Assembly: GCA_003221985.1 (NCBI GenBank)
Contig: QHUQ01000196.1
Span: 1-11,005 of the forward strand
Origin: Gemmatimonadota bacterium
Lineage (GTDB): Bacteria; Gemmatimonadota; Gemmatimonadetes; Gemmatimonadales; GWC2-71-9
Direction: 5' to 3'
DNA length: 11,005 bases
The translations under genes were made by a program, and so were the position numbers. Of this stretch, positions 6,044-11,005 are shown in pieces. Each line of letters starts with the position of its first letter. Positions within the stretch are counted from its first letter, which is position 1. The notes under the pieces are model-generated. The model had not been told where the DNA came from. It searched no databases and saw only the letters and a list, made by a program, of their open reading frames with translations.

Positions 6044-6783
6044 TTGTTGAAGTAATTTCGACCAAACAAGAAATGGCTAATGCGGGACTTCATCGCAGGT
6101 CGTGTAATCGCCCAGATGCGCGCCGTGCGGTGACGCTTGCACCGGCTGACGGGCCCGTAGCGGCCCCACGAGAATCCCTGCCCCGTCGTCGCTTGACGCA
6201 GGTCGATGATCTCGAAATCGGGTGTCAGTGTCGCCGCGAATGCAGCCACCTCCGGATCAGTCGAGCGGGCGGCGTCCGCCTGGCTGATCAGATCGGGATT
6301 GTCACGCCAGACGTGCATCGACGCGTCTTCATGCACGATATCCACCGGGCTGCGCCGTCCCGGTTGCCACATCTGGATCGCGTCGCGCAGGAACTCTTCG
6401 ACGGTTGTCGCCTGATACACGATCACCGGGGGGTCATGACAGGCATAGAAGACGGGACTCCACGACCTCGCGTCAGGATGCAGATCGACGACCCAATAAT
6501 TCCCGTACCCGTCGTGGGCGATCGAATGGGCCGCAGGAAAAACGTCCTCCAAACCGACCCCAGTCAAGCCGAGCAGGTTGAACGACTCGAGCGGCCCGTT
6601 GACCAAGCCAATCGACACGCTGAGCGCGGCGCGGATTTCCCCTGGCAACGCCACGGGAAGCCTCCCTTCGAGCGCGCTGACCTCGGCGTCCGTCGCCGGC
6701 GGCAGCAGCTCGAGGATCTCCACTGCGCCGTCTTCGTCGCGCAGTTCCAGGCCACGAAGCTGCTCGAGTGTGTCAGCGAGCAT
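6040..6783 (-). CDS. SMI1/KNR4 (SUKH) family protein
   Basis: A 247-residue cytoplasmic protein. The first 140 residues match the SMI1/KNR4 (SUKH) fold: LLPPATDAEVSALEGRLPVA (26-45), LNLL-like strand after the helix, then DGYGNYWVVDLHPD (91-104) and a strand turn PVFYACHDPPVIVYQ (110-124). The C-terminal part (from about 145) contains GFSWGRYGPVSRCKRH (203-218), seen in a subset of bacterial SMI1/KNR4 proteins. The family includes fungal cell-wall regulators and many bacterial immunity proteins against secreted toxins. Here no toxin gene adjoins it, so an immunity role is not supported. The start at 6783 has GAGAGG directly before it and a weaker AGGG further up. It is 18 bases from the DUF2306 gene upstream and overlaps the GH130 gene downstream by four. 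Confidence 0.85.
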   Translation of the reverse strand: MLADTLEQLRGLELRDEDGAVEILELLPPATDAEVSALEGRLPVALPGEIRAALSVSIGLVNGPLESFNLLGLTGVGLEDVFPAAHSIAHDGYGNYWVVDLHPDARSWSPVFYACHDPPVIVYQATTVEEFLRDAIQMWQPGRRSPVDIVHEDASMHVWRDNPDLISQADAARSTDPEVAAFAATLTPDFEIIDLRQATTGQGFSWGRYGPVSRCKRHRTARIWAITRPAMKSRISHFLFGRNYFNK

Positions 6784-6801
6784 CCTCTCGATCCCTAACG
6801 C

Positions 6802-7425
6802 TCATGAGGCGATCAACGCCGGATCAAGGACCGACTCAACGGCGCGCTGCCGCAAGATGATCCATTCCGCGACCACCAGGTTGGGAACCCAGCAGAGCCA
6901 GGCGATCGTCTGGTACGCCGGCCCGAACGGTAGACCGAACGCCAGGCTCAGCGGCAGATAGATGCGCAGCGTCACGGCTGCAAACGTCAGCGCGTAGCTG
7001 CGAATCATCCAGCGGCGATGCGAGACCCGATCGCCTGCCCGAATGTGCCGGTACGCCGTTCCTGTCGCTAAAAGCCAGAGCGTCGCCAGCATGCCGAATC
7101 CGACATGCGTCGGCAAGCCTTCTTGTGACACGGGCGCGAGCACGAGCGCCGCGGTCCCGCCACAGAGGACAGCGATGACGTACGTTCGTCCCATCCAGCG
7201 ATGCACGTCGATAAACCGGTTGCGAAGCCGTGAATTGAGCTGGAACGGACCAATCGCGAGTGCGATGGCCGACCCGAAGAGATGCAGGAAAGCAGCGAGC
7301 GGCAGTGTGAGGAACCGTTGCTGCAAGAATGGCGGCCGCATGGCGGGCACGACCAAGACCGCCATCGCGTAGGCCGCGATCATCATGGCCAGGGCTGTCA
7401 TCACGACCCAGCCGATCTTGCGCAT
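6802..7425 (-). CDS. DUF2306-family membrane protein
   Basis: A 207-residue protein with six or so membrane helices. It carries features of DUF2306 (PF10067): a histidine in the second helix (AAFLHLFGSAIAL, about 45-57), the block DVHRWMGRTYVIAVL (73-87), a further histidine in LPTHVGFGM (104-112), and HRRWMIRSYALTFAAVTLR (136-154). The conserved histidines inside helices hint at haem or metal binding, as in cytochrome-like membrane proteins, but this is not established for the family. I give the ATG at 7425; a GTG directly before it (7428) is an equally possible start, and neither has a clear ribosome site. It lies 34-37 bases below the coiled-coil gene and 18 above the SMI1/KNR4 gene. Confidence 0.85.
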   Translation of the reverse strand: MRKIGWVVMTALAMMIAAYAMAVLVVPAMRPPFLQQRFLTLPLAAFLHLFGSAIALAIGPFQLNSRLRNRFIDVHRWMGRTYVIAVLCGGTAALVLAPVSQEGLPTHVGFGMLATLWLLATGTAYRHIRAGDRVSHRRWMIRSYALTFAAVTLRIYLPLSLAFGLPFGPAYQTIAWLCWVPNLVVAEWIILRQRAVESVLDPALIAS

Positions 7426-7433
7426 CACGGGAG

Positions 7434-7464
7434 CGCGATTATCCCGCGTCCGACTGCTTCAGTC
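7434..7464. repeat. Two small inverted repeats in an operon gap
   Basis: The gap between the coiled-coil gene (stop at 7463) and the DUF2306 gene holds GACTG-CTT-CAGTC (7452-7464), a perfect 5-bp stem with a three-base loop that begins on the stop codon. It also holds CGCG-N7-CGCG (7434-7437 and 7445-7448). It is the only notable gap inside this run. The hairpins could be an mRNA processing or weak attenuation site; with no T tract they are not a convincing terminator. Confidence 0.25.
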
Positions 7465-7813
7465 ATTGTCCGCGCTCCGGCGGCACGCGGCGCGGTTCCG
7501 ATCCCTGCACCAGCCGCCGTTCCACGAAGTCCAGACGCTCTTGCGTTTCGCTCAGCTCCTGCCGCAACCGGCTCAGCTCGACCTCGAATGCTTCGAACCG
7601 CTCCGCGTCGGGTGCTTCGAGCTGCGCCCCGGCCTCCCCCTCGCGACGGCGCCGCTGCAGACGCTGCGCCCAGAGTCCGAAGCCGAGCGCGAGCGTCGCA
7701 TGGATGCCGGCATGCCATGGTTCGGTCCCTCCCGCCGCGAAGCCTACCGCAACCAGGTTGGCGGCGCTCAGCAGGATGGCGATCGGCAGCCAGGTCGCCG
7801 GCTTGAAGGTCAT
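7463..7813 (-). CDS. Two-helix membrane protein with C-terminal coiled coil
   Basis: A 116-residue protein with two membrane helices (about 6-25 and 32-50, joined by a short loop GGTEPWHAG), a basic stop-transfer patch (RLQRRRRE, 51-58) and a heptad-rich helix at about 68-102 (AFEVELSRLRQELSETQERL). The tail (103-116) is charged and disordered. The coiled coil should lie in the cytoplasm and could drive dimerisation or bind a partner. No named family is recognised. I chose the ATG at 7813: it is preceded by GGAGG four bases away and overlaps the DUF4386 stop by one base. The frame is open further upstream to 8140, but that extension is the antisense-like shadow of the DUF4386 gene. Confidence 0.78.
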   Translation of the reverse strand: MTFKPATWLPIAILLSAANLVAVGFAAGGTEPWHAGIHATLALGFGLWAQRLQRRRREGEAGAQLEAPDAERFEAFEVELSRLRQELSETQERLDFVERRLVQGSEPRRVPPERGQ

Positions 7814-8466
7814 CACGCCTCCAGTGGTGCGACACCCTTGAAAACTAGCCAGAACCCGAGCGGAATCTCGTACGCGGCCATGGGCAGCCACATGAGTTGC
7901 GGGACCGCCCCGCGCAGCAAACCTCCGAGCTGCAGCTGCAGACCCACCACGATCAGGATCGAGGCGACGACGCCAAGCCACGCCAGCGCGACCGGAATCA
8001 TCCGGCCTCGCAGCAGCAGCCAGGAAAAGAGCGTGCTGCCGAGGGCGAAGAAGCTCGCAGCGACAAGCGGACTGTCCTGCAGCACGAACCCGCCGAGCGT
8101 TTGTGCTGACGCGGGGTCTGGTGCATTCGTCGCGAGCCAAAGCAGCCCCAGTGATGCCGGAATGGAGATGGCGCCGGTGACCCCCTCAGCGACGCGGCAG
8201 GTCAGGCCCAGCATCGCGAGATCGGGATCCTGGTCGCGTGTAATCGACCACAGGCTCACCGCGAGCGCCAGCGCGCAGCAGCTGCTCAGCAGGGAGAGGA
8301 CGGCGACGAGGTGCACGTCTGCCGCGTGTTGGGCGACCGAAGCGAGTTTCGCCGCCATCCCCTCGCCGCTGGTCGCGCGGCTCATCAGGACCATGCTCGG
8401 GAATGCGACGGCGATATAGAAGAGGTAGGCGAAGCCGGCGAGCCGCGCGTTGTTCCGACGAGTCAT
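7813..8466 (-). CDS. DUF4386-family membrane protein
   Basis: A 217-residue protein with six predicted membrane helices (about 10-28, 52-73, 95-112, 133-152, 157-178 and 190-209). The opening RRNNARLAGFAYLFYIAVAF and the late segment LPMAAYEIPLGFWLVFKGV are typical of DUF4386, an uncharacterised bacterial integral membrane family. No enzyme motif is visible and no function is known. The ATG at 8466 is preceded by GGAG with six bases of spacing. It is the first gene of the minus-strand run that ends at 4168 and is divergent from the isomerase gene, with an 80-base gap between them. Its stop overlaps the next start (TGATG). Confidence 0.88.
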   Translation of the reverse strand: MTRRNNARLAGFAYLFYIAVAFPSMVLMSRATSGEGMAAKLASVAQHAADVHLVAVLSLLSSCCALALAVSLWSITRDQDPDLAMLGLTCRVAEGVTGAISIPASLGLLWLATNAPDPASAQTLGGFVLQDSPLVAASFFALGSTLFSWLLLRGRMIPVALAWLGVVASILIVVGLQLQLGGLLRGAVPQLMWLPMAAYEIPLGFWLVFKGVAPLEA

Positions 8467-8546
8467 GTCTGCTCCGGCCGAAGGGGTACAGGCCCTACGG
8501 GAGCCGATGTTGCGAGATTCAACAGAATGCCAGCAAACTAGGGCAT
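8467..8546. promoter_or_regulatory. Divergent intergenic region between two operons
   Basis: This 80-base gap must hold promoters for the minus-strand run starting at 8466 and the plus-strand run starting at 8547. I see no strong -35/-10 pair in either direction. A broken dyad, TTGC (8510-8513) and ATTC (8517-8520) facing GAAT (8525-8528) and GCAA (8533-8536), could be a regulator site; the halves are offset by one base. GGG at 8541-8543 lies close before the plus-strand ATG, and GGAG lies before the minus-strand ATG. Confidence 0.35.
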
Positions 8547-9386
8547 ATGAAAAAATCGATCGGCGATAACATGATTCCGAAGGACTGGGGGTTCGAAAGA
8601 GGCCTGGACCTCGTCAAGCGAGCCGGATTCGACGGCATCGAGCTGTGGCTGGGCGACGTCCCCTGGTTTCAGATGACCACCACCGACACTCAGGTCCGAG
8701 AGCTGCGGCGCAAAGTCGAGAACGCCGGGCTCGTCGTATCCAACGTGTCGACCGGATTGCATTGGGCAACGCCCCTGTCCGCGCGCGACCCCACCGTTCG
8801 CGCGCAAGCGGTACGCATCGTCGAGCGGGAAATCGAGACGGCGGTGCTGCTCGGCAGCGACGCCATCCTCCTGGTGGCGGGGCTCGTGACCGAGGAGGTT
8901 CCCTACAACGAGGTCTACCAGCGCTGCGTGGAGTCGCTCAAGCCGCTCGGCGAGAAAGCCGTACGCGCGGGCGTACGGATCGGCTGTGAGAACTGCAACG
9001 CCGAGCACCGTTTTCTCATCAGCCCGCGCGAGTTCCGGCAATTTCTCAACGACGTGAACAGCGCTGCCGTGGGGATTCATCTCGACGTCGGCAACATCCA
9101 CGACACCGGATTTGCCGAACAGTGGATCGAGATCCACGGGCCGAAAATCACCCGCATCCATCTCAAGGACGTGCTGAAGCATCGCGGCCGCTGCGGCGAT
9201 CAGAGTGTCTACACGAATCTCTTTCTGGGCGACAACAATTGGCCCGCCATTCGCGCCGCGATGACCAAGGTGGGGTACGACGGCTGGCTCATCGCGGAAA
9301 TGGAGGCGCGCTACCGCTACGCGCCGGATCAGCAGTTCTACGACACCGCGCAGGCGATGGACCGCGTGATTTCGGGAAGGCTCTAG
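8547..9386 (+). CDS. Sugar phosphate isomerase/epimerase-like TIM-barrel protein
   Basis: A 279-residue protein of the xylose-isomerase-like (AP endonuclease 2) TIM-barrel superfamily, which includes hydroxypyruvate isomerase, IolE-type dehydratases and ketose 3-epimerases. Expected metal ligands are in place: Glu148 (RIGCEN), Asp180 (GIHLDVGN), His205 (RIHLKD) and Glu251 (LIAEME). The first strand GFDGIELW (28-35) is typical. No signal peptide is present, so it is cytoplasmic. I chose the ATG at 8547 (MKKSIGDNMIPKDWGF); the frame stays open upstream but that part is arginine-rich and overlaps the divergent gene. One base separates its TAG from the next gene. The substrate is not readable from sequence; a role in sugar catabolism is inferred from the superfamily. 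Confidence 0.92.
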   Translation: MKKSIGDNMIPKDWGFERGLDLVKRAGFDGIELWLGDVPWFQMTTTDTQVRELRRKVENAGLVVSNVSTGLHWATPLSARDPTVRAQAVRIVEREIETAVLLGSDAILLVAGLVTEEVPYNEVYQRCVESLKPLGEKAVRAGVRIGCENCNAEHRFLISPREFRQFLNDVNSAAVGIHLDVGNIHDTGFAEQWIEIHGPKITRIHLKDVLKHRGRCGDQSVYTNLFLGDNNWPAIRAAMTKVGYDGWLIAEMEARYRYAPDQQFYDTAQAMDRVISGRL

Positions 9387-9387
9387 C

Positions 9388-10035
9388 ATGGACTTGAGCC
9401 GGCGCGAATTCCTCAGTTGCGCCGCTGCAGCGATGAGCCTCCGGCTGCCGATCCCGTCGCCCGTGGCCCACGGGGTGAGGCCCGTTGGCTGCATTCTTCC
9501 CGTTGCGGGCCAATGCTCGCTACCCGAATCAATCTCGGGATTCCACGCCGCGCTCGATAACGAGCCTCGCGCCGTGCCTGGTCACCTCGTCGTCGTCCCG
9601 GCGTTATTGGAGCTGCCGCTGGATTTCGCCCGAGGAATCGTGTCGTGGCTCCGACACGGAGCGACCGTGATCGTCGAATCGGGCGCAGGTTTCGCGGGAC
9701 AGCTGAGGTTCCGCCGGCACCGGCGCTCGCTGCGCGACGGCCTGCAACTCGCCGTCCACACACCCGTGAGGCTGTGGTCCGAACAGCGCCCATTCCGGCG
9801 CACCCCGTACGTCGACTACACCTGGCCCCATCCCGCCAAGATCCGCGATTTCAGCCGCGTAGTACCGCTCGAGGACCAGCCCGGCGAAATCATCGCGCGG
9901 GCGGATGGTCTGCCGGTGGCCCTCAAGCGCCGGACCGGGCCAGGCACTCTGATCTACCTCGGCTCCCCGCTCGGCCCGGCGCTCTGGGCCGGCGACGTCG
10001 CAGCCAAACGCTGGTTGCTCTCCATCCTGGCGTGA
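9388..10035 (+). CDS. Tat-exported protein with glutamine-amidotransferase-like fold
   Basis: A 215-residue protein opening with a twin-arginine signal: SRREFL at residues 4-9, then CAAAAMSLRLPIP, so it is probably exported folded by the Tat pathway. The mature part has HLVVVPALLELPLDFARGIV (66-85) with SWLRHGATVIVESGAGFA (86-103), and GPGTLIYLGSPLGPALWAGD (184-203). This alternation of strand and helix suggests a class I glutamine-amidotransferase-like (ThuA-type) fold, with no evident catalytic Cys-His-Glu triad. No named family is recognised. GGAAGG (9375-9380) lies seven bases before the ATG. It follows the isomerase by one base and its stop overlaps the binding-protein start, so the three form one transcript. 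Activity is unknown; a binding or scaffold role is a guess. Confidence 0.72.
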   Translation: MDLSRREFLSCAAAAMSLRLPIPSPVAHGVRPVGCILPVAGQCSLPESISGFHAALDNEPRAVPGHLVVVPALLELPLDFARGIVSWLRHGATVIVESGAGFAGQLRFRRHRRSLRDGLQLAVHTPVRLWSEQRPFRRTPYVDYTWPHPAKIRDFSRVVPLEDQPGEIIARADGLPVALKRRTGPGTLIYLGSPLGPALWAGDVAAKRWLLSILA

Positions 10036-10703
10036 TCGCTGTCCTCGCGCTGTGCGTCGCGACGACGCTCGCCGCGCAGGGCAGGAATGCGCACGAGCTG
10101 GTGTGGGGCGGAGACGCCGAAGGCGGAGCCCCGTTCGTGGAAGCCGACCCGGCCAATCCATCCCAGGTGCGCGGCTTCGACGTGGAGGTGGCGGATCGCA
10201 TCGCCCGCGGGCTGGGTCGCCGCACGGCGCGGTTTCTCCAGGTCCAATGGTCCAGCATCGATCAATCCGTCGAACGCGGAGACTTCGTGATCGGGCTGTC
10301 CGGCGTGGAAGACACACCGGCGCGTCGCGCTCGACACGCCGTTACCCTGCCCTACTTCGAGTTCCGCGAGGTGCTCGCCGTGCGACCGGAAGATCGGGAC
10401 AGAGTCCATGGCCTGGCTGACCTGCGGGGCCGGCGTGTCGCGACGCTCGGCGCCACGATCGCGTACGATTTGCTCGTCACCGCGCGCGACTCCGCCGGCG
10501 TGATCCCCGTCTCCTACGACGACGACGTACACCCCTACGCCGACCTCGTCGCGGGTCGCGTCGATGCGGTGCTGCTCGACCACATCATCGCGCAGCGTGC
10601 CCTGCGCCGGCGCGGCGACTCGGGATTCACAATCCTTTCACAACCGGTCGCCATCGGCCATTACATCGGCGTCCTCGCACACGCCGACTCCGCCTTGCGT
10701 GAC
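10032..10703 (+). pseudogene. Amino-acid-type ABC solute-binding domain, C-terminus lost at a frame break
   Basis: The GTG at 10032 overlaps the preceding stop (GTGA). The product begins with a hydrophobic signal (MIAVLALCVATTLAAQG), then a type 3 (polar amino acid) solute-binding domain: WGGDAEGGAPFVEADP (25-40), RGFDVEVADRIARGLG (47-62), LSGVEDTPARRARHAV (89-104), LADLRGRRVATLGAT (128-142) and VAGRVDAVLLD (173-183). The recognisable domain ends at ALRD (221-224, up to 10703). Family members normally continue for some 30 residues through the final helix. Here the frame goes on without a stop to the window edge but the later residues are not protein-like, while a permease appears in the +1 frame. 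I infer a binding-permease fusion that has lost its junction, by real deletion and frameshift or by sequencing or assembly error. The signal peptide lacks the usual early basic residues. Confidence 0.75.
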
Positions 10704-11005
10704 AGCGGCGGCGACGCAGGCCATCGCCTATCTCCCTTCGCTCGCCCGCGCGGCCGCAGTGACGCTGCTGGTGTCGCTCTTGTCCATGGCACTGGCGGTC
10801 GTCGTCGGACTTGCCTTGGCGTCGGGCCGCTTGTACGGGCCGGTGTGGCTGCGGGTCCTGACCACCGTCTACATCGAGGTGATTCGCGGCACGCCACTCT
10901 TGTTGCAGTTGTTCGTCATCTATTACGGGTTAGCCGGCGTCGTACGGCTGCCGGCGTTCCTCGCGGCAATTCTGGCCCTCGGCCTGAACTACGCGGCCTA
11001 CGAGG
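10699..11005 (+). CDS. Polar amino acid ABC transporter permease, partial
   Basis: This frame, shifted +1 from the binding domain, encodes the N-terminal half of a HisM/GlnP-class permease and runs off the right edge. Visible parts are ATQAIAYLPSLARAAAVTLL, a first membrane helix (about VTLLVSLLSMALAVVVGLAL), and the family hallmark YIEVIRGTPLLLQLFVIYYG, followed by LPAFLAAILALGLNYAAYE. The EAA loop that contacts the ATPase would come after the edge. A GTG at 10699 is the first possible start in frame before the coding signal, with no ribosome site, but no stop separates this frame from upstream sequence, so it more likely belongs to one long gene with the binding domain. The permease call is firm; its start is not. 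Confidence 0.85.
   Translation, partial: MTAAATQAIAYLPSLARAAAVTLLVSLLSMALAVVVGLALASGRLYGPVWLRVLTTVYIEVIRGTPLLLQLFVIYYGLAGVVRLPAFLAAILALGLNYAAYE

Noticed and set aside
6040..6783. SMI1/KNR4 gene as an immunity gene of a toxin system
   Set aside because: No polymorphic toxin, secretion marker or other immunity gene adjoins it.
6007..6798. Plus-strand open frame of 263 residues
   Set aside because: Antisense shadow of the SMI1/KNR4 gene in high-GC sequence.
7814..8140. Upstream extension of the coiled-coil protein frame
   Set aside because: It lies wholly within the DUF4386 gene in another frame and has the composition of a shadow frame; a GGAGG site marks the ATG at 7813.
7385..8419. Long plus-strand open frame of 344 residues
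   Set aside because: It is antisense to three well-supported membrane protein genes, and its Ser/Arg/Pro-rich translation resembles no protein family.
8403..8546. Upstream extension of the isomerase frame
   Set aside because: The extra 48 residues are Arg/Cys-rich, overlap the divergent DUF4386 gene, and are not part of a TIM-barrel start.
8538..9494. Long minus-strand open frame of 318 residues
   Set aside because: It is exactly antisense to the isomerase, whose metal-ligand motifs make the plus strand the coding one.
1..11005. CRISPR array, tRNA/rRNA, insertion sequence or phage module
   Set aside because: No spaced direct repeats, cloverleaf, transposase, integrase or structural phage proteins were seen on either strand.

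Overview
The window is high-GC, densely coded bacterial DNA. Almost every base lies in a gene, and neighbouring genes often overlap by 1 to 19 bases. The gene mix fits a soil-type Gemmatimonadota or Acidobacteriota genome or metagenome contig: DinB, DUF1801, DUF2306 and DUF4386 proteins, Gfo/Idh/MocA and AP-endonuclease-like TIM-barrel sugar enzymes, a Tat-exported unknown, and a substrate-binding protein joined to an ABC permease. That placement is inference; no rRNA or single marker gene proves it.

Layout. (A) Positions 1-2610, minus strand: a six-gene run read from 2610 down to 1. It holds a Gfo/Idh/MocA oxidoreductase, a DUF1801 protein, a 47-residue proline-rich microprotein, a two-helix channel-like membrane protein, a DinB-fold protein, and the N-terminus of a secreted NTF2-like protein cut by the window edge. 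(B) Positions 2674-4160, plus strand: an ECF sigma factor and an overlapping single-pass membrane protein with a large exported domain, a candidate non-canonical anti-sigma factor. (C) Positions 4168-8466, minus strand: a seven-gene run read from 8466 down. It holds a DUF4386 membrane protein, a small membrane plus coiled-coil protein, a DUF2306 membrane protein, an SMI1/KNR4 protein, a GH130-family glycosidase or phosphorylase, a lipoprotein and a four-helix membrane protein. (D) Positions 8547-11005, plus strand: a TIM-barrel sugar isomerase/epimerase-like protein, a Tat-signal protein, and an amino-acid-type binding protein running into a permease of the HisM/GlnP class.

Main points of interest. 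The binding protein and permease lie in different reading frames at about 10,700, and the end of the binding domain is missing. This is either a disrupted fusion gene or a sequence error. The 63-base region between runs A and B carries a perfect 7-bp inverted repeat over a recognisable leaderless-type promoter. The sigma factor partner lacks the usual zinc-binding anti-sigma motif. The 117-residue membrane protein is built like a two-helix potassium channel but has GGMGP where the selectivity filter would be. I found no CRISPR array, tRNA, rRNA, insertion sequence or phage gene. No gene-free stretch exceeds about 80 bases. I do not see a clear new defence or mobile system here.
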